From an uncultured Collinsella sp. (GTDB taxonomy: Bacteria; Actinomycetota; Coriobacteriia; Coriobacteriales; Coriobacteriaceae), in the NCBI GenBank assembly GCA_905208635.1, contig CAJLPX010000015.1:1-50679 (forward strand): DNA of 50,679 nucleotides. The letters run 5' to 3'. This document shows positions 13,577 through 22,221 of this stretch, in pieces; the stretch's first letter is position 1; each line of letters starts with the position of its first letter. The notes below the pieces were generated by a model. The model did not search any database. It saw nothing but the letters and a program-made list of their open reading frames with translations, and was not told the DNA's origin. A program made the position numbers and the translations under genes.

Positions 13577-15334
13577 ATGAACGAGATCAAGTGCCCGCAT
13601 TGCGGCGAAGTTTTTAAGGTCGATGCGTCCGGTTATGCGGATATCGTCAAGCAGGTGCGCGATGCCGAGTTCTCGCGCGACCTGGACGAGCGTGTGAAGG
13701 CAGTCCAGCGCGAGGGCGAGCAGGCGTTGGAGCTTGAACGCTCACGCTCGACGGCTGCTTTGCAAAAGGCAGAGTCTCAGCGCGACGCTCAGCTTGTCGA
13801 GCAGAAGAACGCTGCAGCTCAGCAGCTGGCGCAAGAGCTCGCCAAGCGCGATGCGGAGCTTGCCGAGCTGCGCGCCAAGCTCGAGGGCGCTGCCGCAGAG
13901 CGCGAGAGCGCAAGCCAGCGTGCGGCGGTTGAGGCCCGTGCCGACGCTCAAAAGGAGAGCGCTGAGCTCCAGCGCGAGATCGACAATTTGCGTGCGCAGT
14001 TGGGGCGCAAGGATGATGAAGCCAAGCTTGCCGAGGCTTCGGCGCGCAATGCTGCTCAAAACGATTTAGCTGCACGTGATGCCCAGATTGCCGAGCTGCA
14101 GGCCAGACTTGCCGCGGCGGACAAGGCCCAGGAGATGGCGCTTGCCGCCGCTGCGGCTGAGTCGCAGCGTGAGCTCGATGCCGCTCGCAGTGAGGCTGAG
14201 CGCACACTTGCCGACTATCAGGCGAAAGTACAAGAGAAGTTTTCCGCCGCAAGGGCTCAGTCTGAGCAGCAGGCCGAGGGCCTGCGCGCACGGCTGCGCG
14301 AACAGGAGCTGACGGCCAAAATGAACCTATCAGAGGCGGTCGCCGCGGCGGAGCGAGAGCGCGATGAGGCACGTGCCAAGCTGACGAGTGAGCTGGCAGT
14401 GCGCGATTCTCGCGAGGAACAGGCCAAGGCGGCACATGAGCTTGAGCTTGCGCAGGCCAAGCGCGCGAGCGATGACCTAATTCGCTACAAGGATGAAGAG
14501 ATTGAGCGCCTTAAGGACATGAAGGTTCGCCTGTCCACCAAGATGGTGGGCGAGTCGCTCGAGCAGCACTGCGAGACTGAGTTCAATCGTTTGCGTATGA
14601 CCGCGTTTCCTAATGCGTACTTCGAGAAAGACAACGATGCGTCCGAGGGCACCAAGGGCGACTTTATCTTCCGCGAGTGCGACGCGAGCGGCAACGAGAT
14701 CATCTCGATCATGTTCGAGATGAAAAATGAGAACGACGAGACTGCGACCAAACACAAAAACGAGGACTTCTTTAAGAAACTCGATCACGATCGCCGCCAA
14801 AAGGGCTGTGAGTACGCGGTACTCTGCACACTGCTCGAGCCCGAGAGCGAGCTTTACAACGCGGGAATCGTGGACGTGAGCTACCGCTACGAGAAGATGT
14901 ACGTGATTCGCCCACAGTTTTTCATTCCCATGATTACGCTGCTGCGCAACGCCGCCATGGGTTCGCTGCACTATAAGCAGGAGCTGGCGGAGTACAAACA
15001 GCATAATATCGACGTCACGAACTTCGAGGCCAAGATGGAGAAGTTCAAGGACGGCTTCTCGCGCAACTACAACCTGGCGAGTAAGCAATTCGAGTCGGCA
15101 ATCAAGGAAATCGATGCCGCCATCAAGCAGCTCGAGAAGACCAAGGACGATTTGCGCCGCAGCACCGAGAATCTGCGCCTGGCCCACAACAAGGCCGATG
15201 AGCTTACCATTCGCAAGCTCACGTGGGGCAACAAGACCATGAAAGCAGCGTTTGACGAAGCGCGCGAGGCAACGTCCGAGACAGGCGATGAGCCAGCCGA
15301 GGCGGATTCGTATGAGGTTGAGGATGCCGAATAA
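13577..15334 (+). CDS. DUF2130 coiled-coil protein with nuclease-like C-terminal domain
   Basis: A 585-aa protein of the DUF2130 family, of unknown function. It opens with a CPHCGE knuckle. Residues of about 25-310 form a very long Ala/Glu/Arg-rich coiled coil. The conserved DUF2130 core follows (LSTKMVGESLEQHCETEFNRLR, SEGTKGDFIF, IMFEMKNEN, HKNEDFFKKLDHDR). The GDF...FEMK arrangement resembles a PD-(D/E)XK nuclease active site. A second coiled coil (SAIKEIDAAIKQLEKTKDDLRR) and an acidic tail complete it. The whole suggests a filamentous DNA-binding or DNA-cutting protein. It is transcribed alone, between two terminators. Confidence 0.85.
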   Translation: MNEIKCPHCGEVFKVDASGYADIVKQVRDAEFSRDLDERVKAVQREGEQALELERSRSTAALQKAESQRDAQLVEQKNAAAQQLAQELAKRDAELAELRAKLEGAAAERESASQRAAVEARADAQKESAELQREIDNLRAQLGRKDDEAKLAEASARNAAQNDLAARDAQIAELQARLAAADKAQEMALAAAAAESQRELDAARSEAERTLADYQAKVQEKFSAARAQSEQQAEGLRARLREQELTAKMNLSEAVAAAERERDEARAKLTSELAVRDSREEQAKAAHELELAQAKRASDDLIRYKDEEIERLKDMKVRLSTKMVGESLEQHCETEFNRLRMTAFPNAYFEKDNDASEGTKGDFIFRECDASGNEIISIMFEMKNENDETATKHKNEDFFKKLDHDRRQKGCEYAVLCTLLEPESELYNAGIVDVSYRYEKMYVIRPQFFIPMITLLRNAAMGSLHYKQELAEYKQHNIDVTNFEAKMEKFKDGFSRNYNLASKQFESAIKEIDAAIKQLEKTKDDLRRSTENLRLAHNKADELTIRKLTWGNKTMKAAFDEAREATSETGDEPAEADSYEVEDAE

Positions 15335-15353
15335 GGCATAGCATATAGTGCAA

Positions 15354-15392
15354 AAACGGGGCCGCTGGCGATATTGCCAACGGCCCCGTTTG
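15354..15392. terminator. Bidirectional terminator between convergent genes
   Basis: AAACGGGGCCG-TGGC pairs with GCCA-CGGCCCCGTTT around a short loop. A-run and T-run flanks serve both the DUF2130 gene (plus) and the helicase gene (minus). Confidence 0.85.
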
Positions 15393-15412
15393 TTTCGTTC
15401 CAGTATGTTTGG

Positions 15413-18094
15413 CTAGTTCTCGAGCAGGTCCTCGATAAAGCCGACGCGGTAGTTTTTGAAGATTACCTCGCCGCCGTCTTGCGTGGCGTCCAGATCGACA
15501 TCGCCCATGATGCCAAAATCGTGGTCGCCATCCTCGTCGGCAAAGATCTGGTGCACGTGCCATACGTGCGCGGTCTTCTCGTCGGACTCATCGATGGAAA
15601 ACATTGCGGCACTGCGGGCGTCTCCGTCGGTGAGAATTTCCTCATGCTGCTCATGGTAGGCATCGAGGGCCTTTTGCCAGCGGATCTCGCTCATGCCCCA
15701 GTCGTCGTCGAGTTCGCCCAGGTCGCGAATGTGCTCGCGGGCGGCAAGGGTCACGCGGCGGAAGAGTGCGTTGCGCACCAGCAGGGTGCAGCCACGGCGG
15801 TCTGCCACGACTTCATCGATGCCCTGCGGCGGTGCGGCGTCGAGTGCAGCGGGGTTGCCGGCGTTCTCCCACTCGTCCACCAGGCTCGAGTCCACCGAGC
15901 GCACCACAAAGCCCAGCCACGAGATAATGTCGCGCAGGCGTTCGTCGCGCTTCTCGATGGGCACGGTGCGGTCGAGCGAACGATAGGCCTCTGCCAGGTA
16001 GCGCAGCAAAATGCCCTCGGAGCGGGCGATGCCGAGCTTTTGAATGTAACCCTTAAAATCGCTCGCGCTTTCGAGCATATCGCGCAGAACGCTCTTGGGA
16101 GAGAGCTGATAGTCGTTGGCCCAGGGCACTTCCTGGCAGTACTTGTCAAAGGCGGCGTCGAGCAAATCCTCGAGCGGCTTTTCGTAGGTGACATCCTGGA
16201 TGCGCTCCAGGCGTTCCTCATATTCGACGCCGTCAGCCTTCATTTCGGCCATCGCGCGGTCGCGCGCGGCGCGCTCCTGTGCGCGCAGCACCTGCTTGGG
16301 ATCCTCGAGCGTTGCCTCGACCATTGAGATCAGATCCATGGTATAGGTCTCGCTCTCGGGATCGAGCAGCTCCAATGCGGCAAGTAAGAACGGCGAGAGC
16401 GGCTGATCGAGCGCGAAGTCCTCGGGCAGATCGACCGTCAGTGCGTAGTCGATGTCCGGCGCGGCGTCAGCCGGAGCGTCGGGTGCGGGCGGCACCTCGG
16501 TGCGCACGACGACGCCGGAATCGATGAGCGTGGCGAAGATCTCGTCGGCACGAACCTCGAGCTTAGCCTTTTCCTCGGGGGTCTGCAGGCTCGTCTCGAT
16601 GAGGTCGTGTACGCGGGCTCGGGCATCGCCACCCTGCTCGACCACGCTAATCACCATGGAGTGCGTGATGCGCAGGCGCGGCTTGAGTGTCTCGGGCTGC
16701 GTCTCGATCAGGCGCTCGAACGTCTGCTTGTTCCAGGTGACAAAGCCCTCGGGGGCCTTCTTCTTTTTAATCTTGCGGAGCTTTTTGGGGTCGTCGCCCG
16801 CCTTGGCCATAAGCTTGGCATTCTCGATCTCGTGCTCGGGTGCCTCGGCGATGACCATGCCCTCGGTATCGAAGCCCGAGCGGCCGGCACGACCGGCAAT
16901 CTGATGGAACTCGCGGGCGCGCAGACGACGCATCTTATAGCCATCGAACTTGGTGAGCGCGGTGAGCACCACGGTGTGGATGGGCACGTTGATACCGACG
17001 CCGAGCGTATCGGTGCCGCAGATGACGGGTAGCAGGCCCTGCTGCGCCAAGCGCTCGACCAGCAGGCGGTAGCGCGGCAACATGCCAGCATGGTGCACGC
17101 CGACGCCGCATCCGAGCAAGCGCTTGAGGATTTTGCCGAAGGCCGTCGAGAAGCTCGTGCCCTTGGCCGCCTCCTTGATGGCCTCGCGCTGCTCCTTGTT
17201 GGCAATGCCAAAATTGGCGAGCGACTGTGCCGTCGCAAGTGCGGCATCCTGGCTAAAGTGCACGATATAGAGTGGGGCCTCGTCGCGGCGCATGGCGAGC
17301 TCGACCGTGCCCTCGAGGGAGGTCGTCACATAGTCGTAACTCAGCGGAACAGGACGCGGGGCGTCGACGACCAGGTCGCAGGCAGCGCCGGTGTGCTCCT
17401 CGAGTGAGGCGGCGATGGCGGTGACATCGCCGAGCGTGGCGCTCATGAGCATAAACTGCGTATGGGGCAGAGTGAGCAGCGGCACCTGCCAGGCCCAGCC
17501 GCGGTCGGGGTCTGCAAAGTAGTGGAACTCGTCCATGGCGACGCAGCCAACATCGGCGTCCTCGCCCTCGCGCAGTGCGTCGTTGGCAAGAATCTCGGCC
17601 GTGCAGCAGATGACGGGTGCCTTGGTGTTGATATGCGTGTCGCCGGTGATCATACCGACGTTATCGCGGCCGAGCACCTGCACAAGGTCGAAAAACTTCT
17701 CGCTGACCAGAGCCTTGATGGGGGCCGTGTAATAGCAGCGTTTGCCCTGTGCCATGCCCATAAAGAGCATGCCCAGCGCGACAAGCGACTTGCCCGATCC
17801 GGTCGGCGTGCCCAGAATGACGTGATCGCCGGCGGCTAGATCCATGAGGGCCTCTTCCTGGTGGTCCCACAGCTCAATACCGCGATCGCTCGTCCATTCA
17901 AAGAAGCGCTCGAAGGCCTGGTCGGGCGTGAGCCACGGTTCGGGCTCGCTGCCGTCCTCGGGCTCCCACCAGGTGGGGGAGAGCGCACCGAGCGAGCCGA
18001 ATTCGGCTTCGGTTCCCGTGCCGCCCGAGAATGAACTGGCGGCTCCGGCACCGGAGACGGTGCTGGCGGCGATATCTGTCGTGGTCTGTGCCAT
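15413..18094 (-). CDS. Ski2-like DEAD/DEAH-box helicase (DUF3516-type)
   Basis: An 893-aa superfamily 2 helicase. After a low-complexity Ser/Gly/Glu N-terminus come motif I GTPTGSGKS (95-103), motif Ia TAPIKALV, motif II DEFHYF (188-193), motif III MSATLGD and motif VI QIAGRAGRSGFDTEG. The DEFH box, QIAGRAGR motif and large C-terminal extension place it with actinobacterial Ski2-like helicases carrying DUF3516, thought to act on RNA. The C-terminal 370 residues are the family-specific part (WANDYQLSPKSVLRDM, WLGFVVRSVDSSLVDEWENAG). Transcribed alone; the ribosome site (GAGAGAAAG) is modest. Confidence 0.9.
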   Translation of the reverse strand: MAQTTTDIAASTVSGAGAASSFSGGTGTEAEFGSLGALSPTWWEPEDGSEPEPWLTPDQAFERFFEWTSDRGIELWDHQEEALMDLAAGDHVILGTPTGSGKSLVALGMLFMGMAQGKRCYYTAPIKALVSEKFFDLVQVLGRDNVGMITGDTHINTKAPVICCTAEILANDALREGEDADVGCVAMDEFHYFADPDRGWAWQVPLLTLPHTQFMLMSATLGDVTAIAASLEEHTGAACDLVVDAPRPVPLSYDYVTTSLEGTVELAMRRDEAPLYIVHFSQDAALATAQSLANFGIANKEQREAIKEAAKGTSFSTAFGKILKRLLGCGVGVHHAGMLPRYRLLVERLAQQGLLPVICGTDTLGVGINVPIHTVVLTALTKFDGYKMRRLRAREFHQIAGRAGRSGFDTEGMVIAEAPEHEIENAKLMAKAGDDPKKLRKIKKKKAPEGFVTWNKQTFERLIETQPETLKPRLRITHSMVISVVEQGGDARARVHDLIETSLQTPEEKAKLEVRADEIFATLIDSGVVVRTEVPPAPDAPADAAPDIDYALTVDLPEDFALDQPLSPFLLAALELLDPESETYTMDLISMVEATLEDPKQVLRAQERAARDRAMAEMKADGVEYEERLERIQDVTYEKPLEDLLDAAFDKYCQEVPWANDYQLSPKSVLRDMLESASDFKGYIQKLGIARSEGILLRYLAEAYRSLDRTVPIEKRDERLRDIISWLGFVVRSVDSSLVDEWENAGNPAALDAAPPQGIDEVVADRRGCTLLVRNALFRRVTLAAREHIRDLGELDDDWGMSEIRWQKALDAYHEQHEEILTDGDARSAAMFSIDESDEKTAHVWHVHQIFADEDGDHDFGIMGDVDLDATQDGGEVIFKNYRVGFIEDLLEN

Positions 18095-18217
18095 GTGTTT
18101 GCTTTCTCTCGCGATTGTCCGCCAACTATTATGGCGTAGCGTCGCATCGATGCGTTCGCAGGCAAGAAAATGCAGGAAATGGGCGTTCTGCCCAGCCGTT
18201 TAGTGTAGTCGCTAGCC

Positions 18218-18336
18218 AAGTGAGTAGACTTTTTGCGATATTGCGAGCACATGACTTTTGCGCAAGGGTTCTACCTGCGGTTTTATGTTTCGCTATGCGG
18301 GCTGTGCCTGGCTATTGCAAAAAAGTCTACTCACTT
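18218..18336. repeat. 119-bp inverted-ended repeat, copy C
   Basis: Perfect ends AAGTGAGTAGACTTTT and AAAAGTCTACTCACTT, the same total length as copies A and B, and CTACCTGCGGTTTT at the identical offset (18271-18284). Here it lies between two minus-strand genes and overlaps neither. Inner arms (GCGATATTGCGAGCACA against TGTGCCTGGCTATTGC) are again complementary but differ in sequence from A and B. Confidence 0.85.
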
Positions 18337-18403
18337 AGGTTTGAGGGCCGTTCGCTGGCGCCAATTTGCGCTTGTTTGCCGACGCCGCGACCATCAGAAG
18401 CCC

Positions 18404-19243
18404 CTATGACTCCTGCGGAAGGCGCTTTTTGCCTTTGCGGGCGCGGTTTCTAAAGTTCTCGACGGCCTCTTCCATGCCCAGAGGTACATAGGTGAGCCCA
18501 TCGAGGTTTTCGGGCAGGTAGCAGGCAAGGCTTTGCTCCTGCGCGCGGCCCGCCGCGAGCTGTTCATTGCTGGGCTGCGCGCCGGGTGTGGCGCAAATGC
18601 CATAGACGACGGCACCCATCTCGCGCGTGCGGCATTCGTATTCGGTCTCGGGATGCCCGGGATGGTCGCGGCGGACGTCGTCGCTTACCCAAAGCGTGTC
18701 GTAGCCGGCCGTGGCAAACTGCCCTAGGGCGTAGTCGCGCAATGGCTTACTGTCGGTTCGCAGTGTGACGGTGGCGCCGGCTGAAAAGAGCGGGCGGTAG
18801 AGCATCAGATGGTCGACATGGACGAGTCGTTTTTTGGCGTACTTGGCCTTGGGCTGCGGCGTGGGAAAGTTGATGGTTATGGCGTCGAGCTCGCCTGCGG
18901 CAAACAGCCGCGGCAGCGATGCGGCGCCTCGGGGCAGCACAAGCGCATTGGGCAGCTCCTGCTCGCAAATCTTCTGGGCGGCATAGGCAATGCAGATGGG
19001 CTCCTGGTCCATGCCGATAAAGAGAGTGTCGGGTTCGCAGTGGGCTCGCTCAACCAGATAGGTGCCTTTGCCGCAGCCCAGATCCAGGTGAAGGCGGGCG
19101 AAGGGCTTGCCACCAGCCGGCGTACATGCTTCACGCCAATGTCCGGTATAGCTCTCGGGGCTCGTCTCGATGGCATCGGCGTAGCGCTCCAGGCGCTCCT
19201 CGAGCACAAAGTTCTTAGGCGTGCGAACGTGGACGACTCCCAT
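18404..19243 (-). CDS. trmB: tRNA (guanine-N7-)-methyltransferase TrmB
   Basis: A 279-aa SAM-dependent enzyme predicted to methylate G46 of tRNA. The SAM-binding LDLGCGKGTYLVERA, the acidic FIGMDQEPICIAYAA and the RNA/catalytic segment INFPTPQPKAKYAKKRLV are visible. The usual family segment is NFPDPWPK; here Asp and Trp are Thr and Gln, an unusual variation at a conserved site. The C-terminal tail (RNRARKGKKRLPQES) is basic and longer than in most TrmB. AAGGAG precedes the ATG. It lies downstream of, and on the same strand as, a Trm9-like methyltransferase gene. Confidence 0.85.
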   Translation of the reverse strand: MGVVHVRTPKNFVLEERLERYADAIETSPESYTGHWREACTPAGGKPFARLHLDLGCGKGTYLVERAHCEPDTLFIGMDQEPICIAYAAQKICEQELPNALVLPRGAASLPRLFAAGELDAITINFPTPQPKAKYAKKRLVHVDHLMLYRPLFSAGATVTLRTDSKPLRDYALGQFATAGYDTLWVSDDVRRDHPGHPETEYECRTREMGAVVYGICATPGAQPSNEQLAAGRAQEQSLACYLPENLDGLTYVPLGMEEAVENFRNRARKGKKRLPQES

Positions 19244-19361
19244 GAGGCTCCTTGGTCATAAATATGGAACGCATAGCTGCGCGTTCCGTCAATGGGTTGA
19301 AAAGGGGTGGGCATTATTTGCCCGAAAGATGCGGTACGGCTCGACGGCGAGTCGTCGGTGC

Positions 19362-20234
19362 CTACAGGCGCTTGAGGATCACATAACGGTTGAGTTCGCC
19401 GCTGCGACCGTCGGCATGGAAGCGCTCAAGCTCGCGCACGGGGACCTCGCCGCTCTTGTAGAACGTACGGACGCCGCGCACCAGGTCGGTGATCTGCTGA
19501 TCGTCAAAGTGATGGCAGTAGCGGTAGGCGTGGCGGTCGTTTTGCCAGCCAATGAGGTGGTCGCCGGCTTCAAACTGCGCGGAATCGTAACCCTCAAACG
19601 GCGGGGTGAGCTCGGCGCGGGCTTCGGCTCGAACGGCCTTGCGCGCCATGCGCTCGTCGTTCATAAACTCCCAAAAGCTGATGGCGATGATGCCGCCCGG
19701 GCGCGTTTGCCGCACCAGGGCGTCGAGCACGCGTACGCGGTACTCGCACGACGGCACGTGGTGCATAAAGCCAAAGCAGACCGAGATATCGGCGAGCGGG
19801 GCGTCGAAAAGCACGTCGGGCGTCTCGGCGGGGTTGAGCTTCATAAGGGCGTCAAGCACGTCGAGTTCCTGGAAGTGCAGGTTGGGAATGCGCAGGGCGT
19901 GACCGTGCGCATCGATAGCCAAATCCTGACACGAGTCAACACCATAGAACTCAAACGGGCAGCTGGCATCTGCCGAGGGGTTTGCGCCATCGACGCCCTT
20001 GGCGGCAAGTGCGCCGCCGGCGGCAAAGTTCTCGAATCGCATATTGCCGCAGGCAAGATCGAAGACGCGGACGGGATGCTCGATCGTGGCGACGTCGAGC
20101 TGTTCGAGCGCGATGTCCATGGTGCGCACCCAGCCGGGCCACGGGGCTTGGCGCGTATCGGAAAAGGAGGCGGAGTGCTCGCGATAGAACGTGTTATTGA
20201 GCTGGATGAGCGATGAGGCGAAATCGCGGTTCAC
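19362..20234 (-). CDS. Trm9/ALKBH8-like SAM methyltransferase (candidate tRNA U34 enzyme)
   Basis: A 290-aa class I methyltransferase. I start at GTG 20234, preceded by GGAGGGAG; the ATG at 20282 has no ribosome site. Residues 16-35 read FYREHSASFSDTR then QAPWPGW, close to the F-S-x-T-R-x-x-P-W-P signature of eukaryotic Trm9 and ALKBH8. The SAM site DLACGN (59-64), YGVD (97-100), the motif FGFMHHVPSCEYRVRVL (154-170) and RPGGIIAISFWEF (178-190) also parallel Trm9, as does a C-terminal GWQNDRHAYRYCHHF. In eukaryotes this family methylates cm5U34 to mcm5U34 in tRNA. elp3, which makes the precursor, is 2 kb away. The function here is inferred; a general SAM methyltransferase role is not excluded. 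Confidence 0.7.
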   Translation of the reverse strand: MNRDFASSLIQLNNTFYREHSASFSDTRQAPWPGWVRTMDIALEQLDVATIEHPVRVFDLACGNMRFENFAAGGALAAKGVDGANPSADASCPFEFYGVDSCQDLAIDAHGHALRIPNLHFQELDVLDALMKLNPAETPDVLFDAPLADISVCFGFMHHVPSCEYRVRVLDALVRQTRPGGIIAISFWEFMNDERMARKAVRAEARAELTPPFEGYDSAQFEAGDHLIGWQNDRHAYRYCHHFDDQQITDLVRGVRTFYKSGEVPVRELERFHADGRSGELNRYVILKRL

Positions 20235-20501
20235 GGCGCGGAACTCCCTCCGTTGGCGGTGCGGAATAAACAGTACGACCATACTACCGTTAACGCAGCA
20301 ACGGGGACAACCAAGCTACGGGTCATTGCTTTGTTTGGACACATTTCCGCAGCTCATATGCACCCGCAACCGCCGGTTGTCAAAAATCTCACTAGAATAG
20401 GTGGCATGCTTTTGGCGGTGGCGGATAGATTTTTAACTGTGCAAGGCGCCTTAAGAACAAAAACGGTCCGGCGGCACGGCTGGCATCACATAGGAGGAAC
20501 C

Positions 20502-21224
20502 ATGAATGTAGAAACTGCGCAGCGGCTCGCCGACCTTCGCCGCAGCAAGGGCTTTAGCCAAGAAGGGCTGGCGCGAAAGCTGGGGCTGTCGCGCCAGGCG
20601 GTCAGTAAATGGGAGCGTGCGGAGAGCTCGCCCGATACCGAGAACCTGATCTCGCTCGCCAAGCTCTATGGTGTGAGTCTGGACGAGCTGCTCAATCCGA
20701 GCGATGAGATTGAGGACGATATCGAGTTTGAGAACGAGGACCGCGCTCGTCAGCGCGAGGCCGAGGCGGCAGAGCGCGCCCGCACCCATGAGGCGGCGGC
20801 GCGCGCCACCGAGGCGGCAACGCAGGCAAGTGACGCGGCAGCCAAGGCGGCGCAGGCGGCAAGCTGGAGTGCGCAGGCCGCCAATGCCGCTACGGCGCAG
20901 GCGACGAGTGGCGGCGCAGTTGGCCCGACTCCGGTGAAGGGCCCGTTCCAGTCGTTCCCGTATTGGGCCGTGTGCTGGCTGCTGTTCTTTTTACTGATGT
21001 TCCTGTTTGGTGCCTGCCCCTTTGCTGCGCTGATCTTCTTCACGATTCCCATCTATCACTGGGTGGCGCGTGCACTCGATGGTGATTGGGCGCGTGGGGA
21101 TATTCAGGTTGGTCCGGCACCGGTGGCGGTCAGGGCCCAGGGGAAGGATACTTCTGCGGAACCTGATGCTGACGTGGCTACCGCGGCCACCGCTGAGCCA
21201 TGTGCCAAAGAAGGTGACGAATGA
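20502..21224 (+). CDS. XRE-family regulator with C-terminal membrane segments
   Basis: A 240-aa protein. Residues 5-60 are a Cro/C1-type helix-turn-helix (LADLRRSKGFSQEGLARKL, SRQAVSKWE). An Ala/Glu/Arg-rich linker follows (about 80-145), then two hydrophobic helices (YWAVCWLLFFLLMFLF, FAALIFFTIPIYHWVA) and a hydrophilic tail. It is thus a DNA-binding protein likely held at the membrane. AGGAGG precedes ATG 20502. The stop overlaps the start of the DUF4097 gene by four bases (ATGA), implying translational coupling and a joint function such as envelope-stress sensing. Confidence 0.87.
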   Translation: MNVETAQRLADLRRSKGFSQEGLARKLGLSRQAVSKWERAESSPDTENLISLAKLYGVSLDELLNPSDEIEDDIEFENEDRARQREAEAAERARTHEAAARATEAATQASDAAAKAAQAASWSAQAANAATAQATSGGAVGPTPVKGPFQSFPYWAVCWLLFFLLMFLFGACPFAALIFFTIPIYHWVARALDGDWARGDIQVGPAPVAVRAQGKDTSAEPDADVATAATAEPCAKEGDE

Positions 21225-22123
21225 TGAAGCTTTCGCATGAATCCAAGCTGCGCCTGGGCGTCGGCATCGGAGCGTTTGTACTGATTATCGGGCTTGTTTT
21301 TGGCGTTTCGCGGACTTTGATTCATTTTGATGGCCCGTGGGATCTCGACGATGTTATACCCGGCTTGTCCGGTATGGACGATGTGGTTGATGACGACGAT
21401 TTTATGAACGATGGCGGTAACTATTCCGCTCGGCCTCAACAGCTTTCGTGTACGACCTTTGATGCCGATGAGTTTCGCTACCTCGATTTCGATATCGATG
21501 CGGCTACGGTGGACGTCAAGGTTATTGATGGTAACAAGGCTCGCGTTATCGAGCGGGGACGCGTTGCCAATGGTATGGATGCCTCCAAGGCCGCGACGCA
21601 GAACATCGCATCCGTCGAGGACTCGACGCTCAAGGTTTCCCAGTTTGGAAGTGATGACGGTAAGGCAATCGATCGCTCAGTTACGGTCGAGCTGCCGCGC
21701 CGTGTTGCCGAACATCTGAAGGGAGTCAACGCGCACGTGGGCTCGGGTGATCTGCAGATTGCCGGTGTCACCTGTGATGGTTTCGACCTTTTCCTGGGTG
21801 CGGGAGATGTAGAGTTTGCGGGCAGCGTGACTGATGCGCTCAGTGCTGAGGTCGGTTCGGGCGATGTGACGTTCGAGCTCTACCAGGCCCCCGCGAAGTC
21901 GATGGACGTGAGTGTGGGCTCGGGCGATGTGGAGATGATGGTTCCGAACTCGACGGGCTTTAAGGCGAGCCTTACCTTGGGCAGCGGCGACTTCGAGAGC
22001 GATTTCCTTCCGCTTGGCTACGACGGCGAGACCATTTTGAATCTTGAATTCGATAACGGCGATAAGTCTGCTACGTATCGTTTTGAGGTCGGTTCGGGCG
22101 ACATGTCATTTGATTCAGAGTGA
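21221..22123 (+). CDS. Membrane-anchored DUF4097 beta-strand repeat protein
   Basis: A 300-aa protein with one N-terminal membrane segment (LGVGIGAFVLIIGLVFGV, about 13-30), an acidic linker (DDVVDDDDF), and an extracytoplasmic domain of repeated beta strands. The repeat unit is seen as VGSGDL, LGAGDV, VGSGDV, VGSGDV, LGSGDF and VGSGDM at roughly 20-residue spacing. This is the DUF4097/adhesin-like beta-helix seen near LiaF- and PspC-type envelope regulators. It is translationally coupled to the XRE regulator and is probably its sensor or effector partner. Confidence 0.85.
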   Translation: MMKLSHESKLRLGVGIGAFVLIIGLVFGVSRTLIHFDGPWDLDDVIPGLSGMDDVVDDDDFMNDGGNYSARPQQLSCTTFDADEFRYLDFDIDAATVDVKVIDGNKARVIERGRVANGMDASKAATQNIASVEDSTLKVSQFGSDDGKAIDRSVTVELPRRVAEHLKGVNAHVGSGDLQIAGVTCDGFDLFLGAGDVEFAGSVTDALSAEVGSGDVTFELYQAPAKSMDVSVGSGDVEMMVPNSTGFKASLTLGSGDFESDFLPLGYDGETILNLEFDNGDKSATYRFEVGSGDMSFDSE

Positions 22124-22171
22124 CGGGCGGTTATCGAAGACTTATATACCATAGCTGCGCTGTTTGATGGA

Positions 22172-22205
22172 GGCGCCGGAGCCGTGACGGGCTCCGGCGC
22201 CTTTG
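22172..22205 (+). terminator. Terminator after the DUF4097 gene
   Basis: GGCGCCGGAGCC (22172-22183) pairs with GGCTCCGGCGCC (22190-22201), followed by TTTGCCTTT. It separates this unit from elp3, whose start is 17 bases on. Confidence 0.85.
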
Positions 22206-22221
22206 CCTTTACAATGGGGTC

